From: Mariniphaga anaerophila
GTDB taxonomy: Bacteria; Bacteroidota; Bacteroidia; Bacteroidales; Prolixibacteraceae
Length of the DNA stretch: 64,000 nucleotides
Direction of reading: 5' to 3'
NCBI RefSeq assembly: GCF_900129025.1
Contig: NZ_FQUM01000006.1
Location: forward strand, 62,001 to 126,000
The notes under the pieces: generated by a model
What the model was told of the DNA's origin: nothing
Databases searched by the model: none
The model's input: the letters and a program-made list of their open reading frames with translations, nothing else
In this document: positions 25,985 to 35,127 of the stretch, in pieces
Numbering within the stretch: the first letter of the stretch is position 1
How the letters are laid out: every line of letters starts with the position of its first letter
Made by a program: the position numbers and the translations under genes

Positions 25985-28966
25985 TCAGGCCAACGGAGTT
26001 TTTTCTCCGTTTTCCTGGCTCTGACCATAAACGAGAGATTCTTCCAACACCGGGTTGAAAACGGTTTTAAAATTTTCTATCAACTGTGGTGTCTTATCGT
26101 AATTTTCATGAACCTCCTTTTCCAAAGTAATGGTAGCCTTGTACAATTCTGTTGCCCCAATGCTGCCCGACATTCCCTTTAAAGTGTGCACCATCCGCAA
26201 TACGAGTTTTTTGTCGCCGGCATGAAATGCCTTAAGTAAATTTGCAATGAAATTCTCGTTGTTCTTCCCGAACTTAGCGAAAAACCGGAAATACAATTTT
26301 CTATTTCCACCCATCAGTTTCAGTCCTGCATGTACATCAACATGCTTCAACTCCGGAATTTCCATTTTAGCCACTTCATCTTTCTTCACAGGCAAAACGG
26401 AAGCGTTCCTCTTTTTTCCGCTTAAATAAGTAAGCAATGTCCCGAACAATTCGTTGGGATCGATGGGCTTGGCAATATATCCGCTCATTCCCATTTCAAG
26501 GCAACGCTCTTTTACTCCCGGAAAAGCGTCTGCTGTCATGGCAACAATGGGAATACCGTCACACAATTTGCTTTCCCTGATTTTTGCAGCCGCTTGGTAG
26601 CCGTCCATTACCGGCATCTGAAGATCCATGAAAATAAGTTCGTAACGGCCTGAGTTTCGCATTACCATTTTCACGGCCTCGTCGCCATTGTTTGCAACAT
26701 CTACAATGCAGCCAACTGATTCTATCATTTCTGAAGCTACCTGCTGATTTACATCATTATCTTCCACCAGAAGAACAACTGCTCCCTTTACCGCATCAAA
26801 AGAGCCCTGTTTGTACAAAACCTCGCCGGCTGCTTCATTTACAACCACCCGTTTCCCGAACGATTTCATAATCGCATCAAACACAGCAGAAGGGCCTGCC
26901 GGTTTAATCAGCAGACTGGAAATTCCAAGGCGCCTGACTTCATCCTGAATTTTTTTCTCGTTGTGGGCAGTCACCATCAGAATGGTCGGCCGATTTTTGA
27001 TTTTTTCGTTTTCCCTGATTCTCTCGGCAGTTTCGATACCGTCCATCCCCGGCATAATCCAATCGAGCAACAACAAATCGTACGGCTTTTCCACCTCCTC
27101 TTCGAGTATTGCAATTGCCTGCGCGCCAGACTCCACCGTGGTCACCAAAAAAGAAAAGGACTCCAGCGTATCTTTCAGAATCTCAAGAGAACTTTTATTG
27201 TCGTCACAAACCAGAACCTTCAGACCTCTCAGCTCACTATACATCACTCGATTGTCCATCTTTTGCCGGGCCGCTTTTTTAAACTTTGCGGTAAAATAAA
27301 ATGTACTGCCAACACCAACTTCGCTGTCAACACCAATTGTTCCCCCGAATAGGGCAACCAACTGTTTACTAATGGCAAGTCCGAGCCCGCTTCCGCCGTA
27401 TTCGCGGGTTGTTGAGCTGTCAGCCTGCGAAAAAGAATCGAACAAAATTTCGGTTTTATCTGCAGCGATTCCAATTCCGGTATCTTTAACAAGAAATCGC
27501 AACGTTACTTCATTTTCTTTTTCCTCTACCAGTTTCACCTTTAACACAACTTCTCCTTCAGAAGTAAATTTGATGGCATTATTTATCAGGTTCATCAGTA
27601 CCTGATTAAGCCGGAGCGGATCCCCCACAAGCGACAACGGCACGTTACTGTCGATTCCGGTAACAAGCTCAATTTTCTTTTGCTGAGCCATGAACGTAAC
27701 AATATTGGTAACATTCATTATAACCGTTTCCAAATCGAAATCGATGTTTTCCAATTTCAGTTTTCCCGACTCCGCCTTGGAAAAGTCGAGGATATCGTTA
27801 ATTAAACCGAGCAGGATTTGCCCCGATTTTTGAATTTTTGAGACGTAACCGAATTGTTTTTCGTCCAAAGAAGTTCGCAGCGCCATGTGACTGAGGCCGA
27901 TAATAGCATTCATCGGCGTACGTATTTCGTGGCTCATTTTTGCAAGGAACTCACTTTTTGCGCGATTGGCAGATTCGGCTTCTTCTTTGGCAATTAAAAG
28001 CTCGTTTTCAAATTTTACCCGCTCCGTTATATCCACAAAAACCCGGGCAACAAACCATTTTTCGTTCTCATCCTGATACGGAATGTTGGTTACCTGCACC
28101 GAACGATTCCCCTCGCAGGGAAGTTTTTTGTCATACACCGCAATCTCCCTGGAATTGAATCCATCATTCAACATGCAGCCGGAACATGATTCATTTGCGT
28201 TTTTACGGTACTCAAAACACTTCTGACCGCCCGGTTCCCCGTATTCTTTTTGAGTTTTAGGATCGACATACTGAATATTAAGATCCTCATCAACAATTTC
28301 GAACGTAGTATTTGATGCCTGAAGAATAAATTTAAACCGTCGGTTTGCATCAATAATTTTACGCTGATGTTTTCTGGAAACGACAAACAAAATCAGAGCA
28401 GTAATCAGAGCAAATGTTATCAACGAAAAAAGTCCGACAAGAAAAACCAATTGCTTCGTTTTTCTTTCGGAACTTCGCTGAAGCATTACAACAAATGAAT
28501 CGATATTGTTTAAAAGATGGACGTTATTATTAATGACGTAATTAAAAGATGACTCACTTTTGTTTTCCAAAAAATCCTCAACTTTAGGTTGGAACTCATT
28601 CCACAAGCGATTAATTACTCTGATTTGCTGCACAATTGAAGAATCTTCCATTACAGGCAAAGTTCTGAACCGGGTCATTTCAAGATCCAGGGGAGCATTC
28701 CCTCCGTCTTTCATCGCGCTTTCGGTTAGCTGAAATACTTTCATGGTTTGAAGCACATCAGCCTTTTCCAAACGTCCTTCTTTAAACAGAATAGTCTCCT
28801 TCGTCATCTTTTGCGACAACATTCGCTGTCGCCCCGCCAGGTTTATTCTGATACTATCAAACTCATGGGACTTCAAATTGTAAAATATCAAAACGGAAAA
28901 AACAAAGATTTCGGCCAACAACAAAAAATATACTCCTCTGATGTATGTTGTTTTGGTCAAACGCAT
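25985..28966 (-). CDS. hybrid sensor histidine kinase (PilJ-type sensor, PAS, HisKA, HATPase, two REC, HPt)
   Basis: 993 residues. TM helix 1 (about 11-30), a periplasmic helical domain with the RQRMLSQKM motif of PilJ/NIT-type sensors (46-165), TM helix 2 (about 173-196), a PAS domain (about 208-315), HisKA with phospho-acceptor His346, HATPase with the N box NLINNAIKF (about 459-467) and glycine loops (to about 560), receiver 1 with Asp635, receiver 2 with Asp781, and a C-terminal HPt domain with His927 ([10 protein letters not shown]). So it has a complete internal phosphorelay; no separate response regulator gene is adjacent. The PAS carries four cysteines (250, 261, 264, 284) that could hold a metal centre or disulfide. 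The 5' end faces the integrated element. Confidence 0.93.
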   Translation of the reverse strand: MRLTKTTYIRGVYFLLLAEIFVFSVLIFYNLKSHEFDSIRINLAGRQRMLSQKMTKETILFKEGRLEKADVLQTMKVFQLTESAMKDGGNAPLDLEMTRFRTLPVMEDSSIVQQIRVINRLWNEFQPKVEDFLENKSESSFNYVINNNVHLLNNIDSFVVMLQRSSERKTKQLVFLVGLFSLITFALITALILFVVSRKHQRKIIDANRRFKFILQASNTTFEIVDEDLNIQYVDPKTQKEYGEPGGQKCFEYRKNANESCSGCMLNDGFNSREIAVYDKKLPCEGNRSVQVTNIPYQDENEKWFVARVFVDITERVKFENELLIAKEEAESANRAKSEFLAKMSHEIRTPMNAIIGLSHMALRTSLDEKQFGYVSKIQKSGQILLGLINDILDFSKAESGKLKLENIDFDLETVIMNVTNIVTFMAQQKKIELVTGIDSNVPLSLVGDPLRLNQVLMNLINNAIKFTSEGEVVLKVKLVEEKENEVTLRFLVKDTGIGIAADKTEILFDSFSQADSSTTREYGGSGLGLAISKQLVALFGGTIGVDSEVGVGSTFYFTAKFKKAARQKMDNRVMYSELRGLKVLVCDDNKSSLEILKDTLESFSFLVTTVESGAQAIAILEEEVEKPYDLLLLDWIMPGMDGIETAERIRENEKIKNRPTILMVTAHNEKKIQDEVRRLGISSLLIKPAGPSAVFDAIMKSFGKRVVVNEAAGEVLYKQGSFDAVKGAVVLLVEDNDVNQQVASEMIESVGCIVDVANNGDEAVKMVMRNSGRYELIFMDLQMPVMDGYQAAAKIRESKLCDGIPIVAMTADAFPGVKERCLEMGMSGYIAKPIDPNELFGTLLTYLSGKKRNASVLPVKKDEVAKMEIPELKHVDVHAGLKLMGGNRKLYFRFFAKFGKNNENFIANLLKAFHAGDKKLVLRMVHTLKGMSGSIGATELYKATITLEKEVHENYDKTPQLIENFKTVFNPVLEESLVYGQSQENGEKTPLA

Positions 28967-29121
28967 AAAAAAAAGTTTATATGATTGAGCTAATTTACCT
29001 TTTTTTTCACTTCAGACCTCTCATATAATATTCTATTTTTCAACACGAAATAACAAGCAAACAATTTCCACGCGCATGCGATGCAACTTCAGATAATTCG
29101 GGGACTCTTGGCACATACAAA

Positions 29122-29160
29122 AAAAGATGGACTAACAACCAACGTGTTAATCCATCTTTT
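29122..29160 (-). terminator. tRNA-Arg / chromosomal terminator hairpin left of the element
   Basis: Inverted repeat AAAAGATGGA (29122-29131) / TCCATCTTTT (29151-29160), extended by TAAC/GTTA pairs. It abuts the left 17-bp att repeat. Before insertion it would have sat just downstream of the minus-strand tRNA-Arg gene, so it was probably its terminator. Confidence 0.6.
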
Positions 29161-29177
29161 GTAGTCCCACCAGGAAT
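29161..29177. repeat. left attachment-site core
   Basis: GTAGTCCCACCAGGAAT, identical over 17 bp to the copy at 36825-36841. Only this 3' fragment of the tRNA is present here, which is what integration at a tRNA 3' end leaves at the distal border. Confidence 0.9.
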
Positions 29178-29291
29178 AAATATATCTTTTCTCGATTTAG
29201 CCCATTCTTACTATACCTACTAGTTAACAGACATTTATCGAAATATTTTTTTTTGAATTTATTTTGATTTTATCCCTTTTTTTACAGAAAT

Positions 29292-29311
29292 CGTTCCCCC
29301 AAGTCGTTCCC
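29292..29311 (+). promoter_or_regulatory. paired CGTTCCC motifs, candidate integrase arm-type sites (left)
   Basis: CGTTCCC at 29292-29298 and again at 29305-29311, in direct orientation, between the left att core and the integrase gene. The same doublet occurs near the right end at 36760-36777. Short paired direct repeats flanking the core are typical of arm-type binding sites of tyrosine recombinases. Confidence 0.55.
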
Positions 29312-29317
29312 CTTTTT

Positions 29318-29325
29318 TATATTTG
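29318..29325 (+). promoter_or_regulatory. -7 box of the integrase promoter
   Basis: TATATTTG matches the Bacteroidota TAnnTTTG -7 element and lies 24 bp before the integrase ATG. It overlaps the neighbourhood of the CGTTCCC motifs, so integrase could repress its own gene. Confidence 0.5.
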
Positions 29326-29349
29326 AAGTAAATTTTCAGCTTCAAATCT

Positions 29350-30657
29350 ATGGCTAAAATAGGGTTTCACCTCAATATGAACAAAAGGGACAAGAACAAT
29401 TTTGTTCCAATCCGGGCGAAAATATCCGTCCAATCAAAGGCAGTTTATAAAAACCTACCTTTCAAAATTAAAGTTACCAGGGATGCAAAATCAGGCGTTT
29501 GGAAATGCAATAACTGGAAAGACGAAGACCAAAAATTATACAATCTCAGAAAAACCGATAAATTTCATGAGTACTACAATGAAATAAACGCTGCCCTGGA
29601 TGATTGGAGAGCAAAAGCAATCCGACTGTTTAACGACTGTCAACTATCTGACGTTCCCCTTACTGTTGACCTGGTGAAAAAATTCTTTGCCGGCGAAGAA
29701 TTGAACCTGAGACCCGCAAAAAAGGATTTTTGGAAAGCTTATGATGAATACCTGAAATTTGCAGAAAAAGAGTTTAAACCCAACACCAGCAGAATGCACA
29801 AATCCAATAAAAAAAAGCTCCAGGACTTTGAAGCGGATACCGGGTACAAACTAACCTTTAACAGCGTGAACCTATCCTTTTTTGATGAGCTAAAAGAATA
29901 CATCCTTTTCACAAAGGGACACGAATACAACTATCTGCCAGCCATTACCAAAAGACTAAAGGCTTTTATGAATTGGAGTTATGAACGGAAATACCACAAC
30001 AACCAGGAGTATTCAAAACTATCGGCATCTGAAAAAGAAGGAACAATTATTTACCTGACTTTTGATGAGTTAAAACAACTAATTAACTTCCCTTTCAAAA
30101 ACAAAACATTACAGCGAATTAGTGACTTTTTTTGCTTCGGTTGTTTAACAGGAGCCAGATACAGCGATTTAAACAAATTAACCAGGGATAATATTTATGG
30201 GGAACAATTAAGGTTCACAACAGAAAAAACCAATCATCTTGTTATTTTGCCAATACAGCAAAGCCACAAAGAAATATTAAACAGATATTCAGGACAATTT
30301 AAGCTACTTCCAAATTATCAAAACCAAAGCTTAAACAGGTACTTAAAAAAGGCATGCAAAGAGGCCGGGATTGTTTCTACAACCGAAAATATTCTATTCA
30401 AGAAAAACCGAATTGAAAAAGAATATGTACCAAAGTATGAATTGATAGGCAGCCACACAGCCCGAAAAACATTTATTTGCCAGAATCATGCAAGGGGTAT
30501 GGATATTCCAACAATTATGGCCTGCACCGGAATTAAAAATGTGAATACGATAAGACGGTATCTCGAAGTTTCAACCGACACAATAGACAATCAATTAAAG
30601 AAAACATTTGATGGACTGGTAGAGCCGAAGGAAAAAGAACCTGGCGGCATCCAATAA
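29350..30657 (+). CDS. int: tyrosine recombinase (integrase) of the element
   Basis: 435 residues with the three-part layout of Bacteroidota integrases: an N-terminal arm-binding beta domain (about 1-90), a SAM-like core-binding domain (about 125-215) and a catalytic domain (about 235-415). Catalytic residues visible: Arg270 (LTGARYSDL), a candidate beta-hairpin Lys293, His369 and Arg372 (HTARKTF), Tyr404 (TIRRYLEVS). The usual second histidine of the G-H motif is replaced: the sequence reads TGIKNVNTIRRY. The enzyme should integrate and excise the element at the tRNA-Arg site; the gene lies next to the left att core. Confidence 0.93.
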   Translation: MAKIGFHLNMNKRDKNNFVPIRAKISVQSKAVYKNLPFKIKVTRDAKSGVWKCNNWKDEDQKLYNLRKTDKFHEYYNEINAALDDWRAKAIRLFNDCQLSDVPLTVDLVKKFFAGEELNLRPAKKDFWKAYDEYLKFAEKEFKPNTSRMHKSNKKKLQDFEADTGYKLTFNSVNLSFFDELKEYILFTKGHEYNYLPAITKRLKAFMNWSYERKYHNNQEYSKLSASEKEGTIIYLTFDELKQLINFPFKNKTLQRISDFFCFGCLTGARYSDLNKLTRDNIYGEQLRFTTEKTNHLVILPIQQSHKEILNRYSGQFKLLPNYQNQSLNRYLKKACKEAGIVSTTENILFKKNRIEKEYVPKYELIGSHTARKTFICQNHARGMDIPTIMACTGIKNVNTIRRYLEVSTDTIDNQLKKTFDGLVEPKEKEPGGIQ

Positions 30658-30729
30658 AATTCTGATACGAGATGTAATAAACACTGTGTTTATTTTGGTA
30701 CCGGTCAGCACCAATTTAGTTCTTTTCAG

Positions 30730-31230
30730 TTATATTCTTTTTAACCTTGGACGAATATAATTGATAAGACTTTCTTTATTCCCAGGATCATAAGGAAGAC
30801 CCTCCACTTCCTTTAAAAGTCCTTCCACATCGTTAAAATCTCTTTTTACAATTCGTTCTGGATTCTCTTTCCTACGTAATGCTGCCGCAACTTCAACGAG
30901 TATATCACTACTTGACAAAAATTCAATAATCATTTTTTTATCACTCAACTGCTCTTTCAATGATGAAATTTCAGTCTTAAGTCTCTTAATTTCAACCTGC
31001 ATTTCTTCAATATTGGCAGGTGATTCAATTTCAAACAACTCATTGAATGATACTCCCAAAGCTCTGGCAATACCTTTTCCATATTCAATAGAAATTTTCC
31101 TACTCTCTGGATTATTGGGATTTTCAATTTTCGCATAGGCAGCTTGAGTAATACCAAGAATATCTGCAACATCCTGCTGACTAATTTTCTTTTCAGTCCT
31201 AATCCTCTTTATTTTTTTAAAAATATCCAT
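30730..31230 (-). CDS. XRE-family repressor of the element
   Basis: About 166 residues from ATG 31230. N-terminal XRE helix-turn-helix (about 1-65: KKISQQDVADILGITQAAYAKIEN) followed by a coiled coil (about 75-105) and a C-terminal helical tail. It is transcribed away from the rightward gene block and toward int, so it is placed like a lysogeny-type or Stl-type master repressor. A TATATTTG -7 box (minus strand, 31242-31235) ends only 4 bases before the ATG, so the message may be nearly leaderless. Confidence 0.88.
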   Translation of the reverse strand: MDIFKKIKRIRTEKKISQQDVADILGITQAAYAKIENPNNPESRKISIEYGKGIARALGVSFNELFEIESPANIEEMQVEIKRLKTEISSLKEQLSDKKMIIEFLSSSDILVEVAAALRRKENPERIVKRDFNDVEGLLKEVEGLPYDPGNKESLINYIRPRLKRI

Positions 31231-31367
31231 AATGCAAATATATTGCTTTTTGGAATATTTAATGATAAAAATAGTAGATAATTGATTACAAACTAGGCAG
31301 CATATGACTATAAATTCCATTTAGGAATTAATTTTATATAGTTTCGTTATATTATTAAAAACTTATT

Positions 31368-31375
31368 TATATTTG
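31368..31375 (+). promoter_or_regulatory. -7 box of the rightward element operon
   Basis: TATATTTG, a match to TAnnTTTG, 22 bp before the first small gene of the rightward block. The divergent space 31231-31397 is where the XRE protein would be expected to bind; it is rich in ATATT and AATTTTA runs but I see no clean operator palindrome. Confidence 0.5.
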
Positions 31376-31397
31376 CATTGAAATTAATTTTAAAAAA

Positions 31398-31577
31398 ATG
31401 CACAACATGAAAAAAATTCAGATTCCAAAAACGGAAAAAAAAGTAAAAATGCTTGCAGTACCAGTTACTCAGACCGAACACCAAAACATCAAAAAGTATT
31501 GCAACGAGCAAAATGTTTCACTTGCTACTTTTATCAGATTTGCACTTGACAATACGTATAACCTTAACACACTTTAA
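31398..31577 (+). CDS. 59-residue ribbon-helix-helix-like protein
   Basis: Opens at ATG 31398 (a second in-frame ATG at 31407) and stops at 31577, three bases before the next gene. The segment KKVKMLAVPVTQTEHQNIKKYCNEQNVSLATFIRFALDN has the strand-helix-helix layout of Arc/MobC-like RHH proteins. First gene of the rightward block; likely a DNA-binding accessory factor for regulation, partition or replication. Too short for confident family naming. Confidence 0.65.
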   Translation: MHNMKKIQIPKTEKKVKMLAVPVTQTEHQNIKKYCNEQNVSLATFIRFALDNTYNLNTL

Positions 31578-31580
31578 GTA

Positions 31581-31853
31581 ATGGAAAAAGAAAGAGTATT
31601 AATCGCAACAGACAGCACAACACTAAAAAACGTGCTCAACGAAATTCTAAAGTCTAACACAGACACCAAAACAGTTCCGGGCATCGAGAAAGACAAGCTA
31701 ACAAAAAAGCAGGCTTCCGAACTGGCCGGTATCTCAATTCCTACATTGAATAAACAAATCAAAGCTGGGAAATTTAAAGTTTACAGCATTGGCGTAAAAA
31801 AATACCTGCTCAAATCTGAGATGGAAAAAGCATTAAGAACCTCAAATATTTAA
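31581..31853 (+). CDS. excisionase-like helix-turn-helix protein
   Basis: 90 residues. The C-terminal half, LTKKQASELAGISIPTLNKQIKAGKFKVYSIGVKKYLLKSEMEKAL, is a winged-helix MerR/excisionase-type DNA-binding domain as in Bacteroidota element Xis proteins. A short N-terminal region of about 40 residues may mediate dimerisation. Located in the rightward block under probable XRE control, as expected for the directionality factor. Confidence 0.75.
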   Translation: MEKERVLIATDSTTLKNVLNEILKSNTDTKTVPGIEKDKLTKKQASELAGISIPTLNKQIKAGKFKVYSIGVKKYLLKSEMEKALRTSNI

Positions 31854-31864
31854 AAATTGAAATT

Positions 31865-32173
31865 ATGGAAAAGCTCATCGAAAATTTAAAAGAATTAATT
31901 GCCGACAACTGCGGCGGAATCTCAAAACAATTGGCCAACGTTCGTGATGTTGTAATTTACGACATGCCCCTGGAACTATTAGAAACCGGTATACAAAGCG
32001 ATTTAGCCACGCTCAACAACGTTACAAAAATCATTGCCGAAATTGAAAATAAAATGTTTTCCCAGGAATCGAAAAAAATAACGATACTGCAGGCAGAACT
32101 GGAAAAAAGCCAGGAAAAAATAAAAAAGCTCGAAAGCCTATTATCCTCTCCCCTTAAAATAGCACAGGGATGA
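31865..32173 (+). CDS. small coiled-coil protein of the element
   Basis: 102 residues, all helical, with a C-terminal coiled coil (about 55-95, IAEIENKMFSQESKKITILQAELEKSQEKIKKLE). No known domain. Its TGA overlaps the next ATG by 4 bp (ATGA), so the two are translationally coupled. Its position just upstream of the ATPase suggests a role in replication or its control. Confidence 0.65.
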   Translation: MEKLIENLKELIADNCGGISKQLANVRDVVIYDMPLELLETGIQSDLATLNNVTKIIAEIENKMFSQESKKITILQAELEKSQEKIKKLESLLSSPLKIAQG

Positions 32174-32430
32174 AAGAAAAAAGCACGTTAAGATTATTGA
32201 CTGAACTGGTGTTAATCTGCGAAGAAAAGCGCACCGAAGAAGCGTTAAAACTTTTACGGAAATTACCAAAAACAAGGGAAACCAGGCACTTAAAAAAAAG
32301 CCTTCTGAAAGCCGACCAGAAAATCCGTGACCAGTGCAATTTTGTTTTGAGAATTGACAGAATTGGAGAGAGATACGGAAACCACAATCATCATAATGGA
32401 GCGAACAAACATGAACCAGGAAGAAATTAA
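32170..32430 (+). CDS. small basic protein of the element
   Basis: 86 residues, basic and helical with no recognised domain (LRLLTELVLICEEKRTEEALKLLRKLPKTRETRHLKK...), ending in a His/Asn-rich tail. The 3' end overlaps the start region of the ATPase gene in another frame. I believe it is real because of the coupled start and similar codon usage, but less surely than its neighbours. Confidence 0.55.
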   Translation: MKEKSTLRLLTELVLICEEKRTEEALKLLRKLPKTRETRHLKKSLLKADQKIRDQCNFVLRIDRIGERYGNHNHHNGANKHEPGRN

Positions 32431-33451
32431 AAAAATAATCGAAGGTTCTCTATTAAAAGCTGACCATGAATTTGAAAATCCGCCTATTTGCCTTGAAATT
32501 ATGGGCGATTATGGGAATCAAATTTTTTCAACACTCGGTAACTTCTCTACAATACTTGCGCGGCCAAAAGTTGGGAAAACCACATTTTCGGCAATACTAG
32601 TAAGTTCTTTACTTTCCGCAAAAACTCATTTAAAATTTGCTCCAAATTTGCCAGATAAAAGAAAAAAAATTATCTGGATAGACACAGAACAGGGAACGTC
32701 CGAATGCGTAAGAACACTAAGGTTTATTTCAAAAAAGGTAACAGGCAACGAAAAAAAACACCCTGAAAATTTGTACTTTTTATCATTAAGAAAGTATGGA
32801 CCTCAACAAAGAAGCATTATAACAGAATATGCAATAAATTTTCTCAAAGATGCTTCATTCGTAGTTATTGATGGAATTCGAGATTTTGCCACATCAATCA
32901 ATGACGAAAAAGAAGCCACAGCAATAACAGATAAACTGCTGAAATGGACTCAGGAAAAAAACATTCATATTCTCACAATACTTCATCAAAACAAAGGTGA
33001 TTCGAACGCCAGGGGACACCTCGGAACCGAATTAATGAATAAAGCTGAAACAGTAGCAAAGTTGAGCAGAGAAGAACCCAACGGAACTAGGGTAACAATT
33101 GTTGAACCGGAATTCACCCGACACAGAGATTTTGAAAAATTTGCGTACTCCTTGAATGACAACGGCGACTTAATCGAAGAAAATGCTGTTCAAGGTTACC
33201 AGCCTCAAAACCCGAAGGTAGATGAGCTAACAGTTTACCAACTTGAAGAAACTATCCGAAAAACATTTAACGGAACCGGCTCTTTAACATATGGCAACCT
33301 GTGGCAAGGGTTAAAATCGTCTTTAAAAACAATTGACATAAAGTTTGGTGACAATAAGTGTAAAGAACTAGTTACCTCTCTCCAAAACAGGAAATTTCTA
33401 AATTATAACGAAAATTCAAAAAGCTATTCACCAAATATCCCAAAAGTTTAG
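32411..33451 (+). CDS. RecA-fold ATPase (RepA/DnaB-like helicase candidate)
   Basis: About 346 residues from ATG 32411, preceded by a GGAG; ATG 32396 is an alternative. Walker A ARPKVGKTT (50-58), an acidic WIDTEQG strand (about 89-95), Walker B VVID (151-154) and the sensor stretch LTILHQNKGDSNARGHLGTE fit the AAA_25/RepA group of hexameric helicases and KaiC-like ATPases. The C-terminal third (after about 260) looks like a winged-helix. With the neighbouring primase and origin-like repeats it probably drives replication of the excised element. Confidence 0.82.
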   Translation: MNQEEIKKIIEGSLLKADHEFENPPICLEIMGDYGNQIFSTLGNFSTILARPKVGKTTFSAILVSSLLSAKTHLKFAPNLPDKRKKIIWIDTEQGTSECVRTLRFISKKVTGNEKKHPENLYFLSLRKYGPQQRSIITEYAINFLKDASFVVIDGIRDFATSINDEKEATAITDKLLKWTQEKNIHILTILHQNKGDSNARGHLGTELMNKAETVAKLSREEPNGTRVTIVEPEFTRHRDFEKFAYSLNDNGDLIEENAVQGYQPQNPKVDELTVYQLEETIRKTFNGTGSLTYGNLWQGLKSSLKTIDIKFGDNKCKELVTSLQNRKFLNYNENSKSYSPNIPKV

Positions 33452-33615
33452 CGGTTTAGTTTAGCGGTTTAACTAAACTAAACCACTTATATTGTTGATT
33501 TTCAATATCATACGAACAAAGACATTTAAACCGGTTTAGTTTACCCTATTATATAAGGACAACAATTAAACTAAACCACTTAAAGCACTAAAAACGAAAC
33601 ACTTAACCGGTTTAA
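33446..33615. repeat. candidate replication origin: iteron-like inverted repeats
   Basis: A 13-bp tandem repeat GTTTAGCGGTTTA (33446-33458 and 33459-33471) overlaps four copies of an 11-mer GGTTTAGTTTA: forward at 33453-33463, inverted at 33474-33484, forward at 33533-33543, inverted at 33567-33577. Half-copies TTTAAACCGGTTTAG and AACCGGTTTAA occur near 33525-33539 and 33605-33615. The stretch is non-coding, AT-rich and lies between the ATPase and the primase, where rep origins of satellites and plasmids are often found. It could also be an operator array for the primase operon. Confidence 0.65.
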
Positions 33616-33646
33616 TCAATTTTGCTTGACAGAAAAACAAAAAATT

Positions 33647-34507
33647 ATGAATTGCAAACAAGCCAAACAGATAAAAATTGAGGATTTTTTGAAGAACCAG
33701 GGAATAACACCGGCAAAAATTTACAGAAACTTTTTTTGGTATAAAGCTCCCTACCGAAAAGACTCAAACCCCAGCTTTAAAGTAAATACAACAAAAAATG
33801 TTTGGTATGATATGACAACCGGAACCGGCGGGAATATAATCGACTTAACATTACTAATGTACAATACTGATTTAACAGGTGCTTTACGCATTCTTGAAAA
33901 ACCCGGTTTATCTTCCCCATCTTTTTCTTTTTCAGACACGCAAAAAACAAACTTCCCAGGTATCGAAATAAAACACATCCAGACGCTTCAAAACCGCGCC
34001 TTAATACAATTCCTCAACAAAAGAGAAATATCGCAATCATTAGCCGCCAGTTTTATCCAGGAATGCTATTATTATGCCTTCCCAGGACAAACAAAAGCTT
34101 TTTTTGCAATTTGCTGGCAAAACATCAAAGGCGGTTACAACCTTCAAAACGCATTCGGGAATAAATATATTGCCGGCGCAACCGGTGTTACGTTAATAGA
34201 GGGAACAGACAAAACAGCAAATATTTTTGAAGGAATGCTTGATTTTCTTTCAGCTCTGGAATATTTCAAAATCCAAAAACCTGAAAGTACAATCATAATC
34301 TTAAATTCAATCACCAACCTGGGAAGCGTAAAAGACAAACTAAAGGAATACTCACATATAAATCTCTTTCTGGATAACGACATACCAGGAGAAAAAACCG
34401 CCACTGAAATTAAACTCATCCATTCCGGGGTAAAAGACTATTCAAAAATCACTTATCCGGGGTACAACGATTTTAACGATTTCATCTGCAAAAAACCACA
34501 AACATGA
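33647..34507 (+). CDS. TOPRIM-domain primase with cysteine-free CHC2-like N-terminus
   Basis: About 286 residues from ATG 33647. The N-terminal half resembles the CHC2 domain of DnaG-type primases (YKAPYRKDSNPSFKVN ... WYDMTTGTGGNIIDL), but the zinc ligands are absent, as in many mobile-element primases of the phylum. The C-terminal TOPRIM domain has the Glu in IFEGMLD (Glu195) and the DxD in FLDNDIPG (Asp243, Asp245). It follows the repeat array and overlaps the next gene by 4 bp. It should prime replication of the element. Confidence 0.85.
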   Translation: MNCKQAKQIKIEDFLKNQGITPAKIYRNFFWYKAPYRKDSNPSFKVNTTKNVWYDMTTGTGGNIIDLTLLMYNTDLTGALRILEKPGLSSPSFSFSDTQKTNFPGIEIKHIQTLQNRALIQFLNKREISQSLAASFIQECYYYAFPGQTKAFFAICWQNIKGGYNLQNAFGNKYIAGATGVTLIEGTDKTANIFEGMLDFLSALEYFKIQKPESTIIILNSITNLGSVKDKLKEYSHINLFLDNDIPGEKTATEIKLIHSGVKDYSKITYPGYNDFNDFICKKPQT

Positions 34508-34821
34508 CGGGAATACATAAACCAATAGATTTCTCTCCTACAACTAAAAAACTTTTAGCACAGGTTTTAGGAATAAGTAAAAGCCAATTGAACAGGGAAA
34601 TGAGTCATTTGAGCGATGAAATTATTACTAAATTTCCTAAGTATAGAAAAGAAAAAAGCATATTAGCCCTAGACATGTTCTATTGGTTATGCGGCGAAAT
34701 TGGAGGCATAAACCAAGAAATAGCAGTTTATCGCATCTGCGAAATAATACCCAATTATAAAGACCAAGACATTGAAAGGATTGAAAAAGCCTACGGATTG
34801 AATAAAAAAAATCAATTCTAA
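34504..34821 (+). CDS. small helical protein coupled to the primase gene
   Basis: 105 residues, ATG overlapping the primase stop (ATGA). Helical, with a possible helix-turn-helix near 15-40 (KKLLAQVLGISKSQLNREMSHL). No known family. The coupling suggests a replication accessory, for example a helicase loader or origin-binding protein, but that is inference from position only. Confidence 0.65.
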   Translation: MTGIHKPIDFSPTTKKLLAQVLGISKSQLNREMSHLSDEIITKFPKYRKEKSILALDMFYWLCGEIGGINQEIAVYRICEIIPNYKDQDIERIEKAYGLNKKNQF

Positions 34822-35127
34822 TCGAACCAGAATACCCCGGAAAACTTTTTAGTATTCCCATACATCCCCAATTGAATTGACCTCAAAATTTTTCACTATA
34901 CATTTGAATCTATGGAGACAAAGGGTTCATTTAAAATTTGTGATTGCATGATTGTTTGGTTTTAGCCATATCTATTCTGCCAGGTTTAACAGTGTGGGCA
35001 ACATTAAAACCAGATGCAAACATTGTTATGATCTGGTGGAATAGTGGGCAAAACAACCTTAAAACATCGGTAAATCAGTGTAAACAAAGAAAAACACCAA
35101 TTATGGTAAACTTTAAATATTTTAAAC
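34822..35127. other. intergenic region inside the element
   Basis: About 306 bp separating the replication block from the four-gene right-hand block. Open frames crossing it lack start context and coding character. It probably contains the promoter for 35128 onward and a terminator, neither of which I can pin down. Confidence 0.5.

Noticed and set aside
29161-29177. A second tRNA gene at the left end of the element
   Set aside because: Only the 17-bp 3' tail of the tRNA is present; there is no D arm or anticodon arm, so it is an att site.
32411-33451. Zot-like ATPase that would make the element a filamentous phage
   Set aside because: The protein has no membrane helix and its motifs match RepA/RecA-type ATPases; no pI-like or coat protein gene could be recognised.
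33446-33615. CRISPR array
   Set aside because: The repeats are 11-13 bp, in both orientations and of irregular spacing, with no cas genes anywhere in the window.
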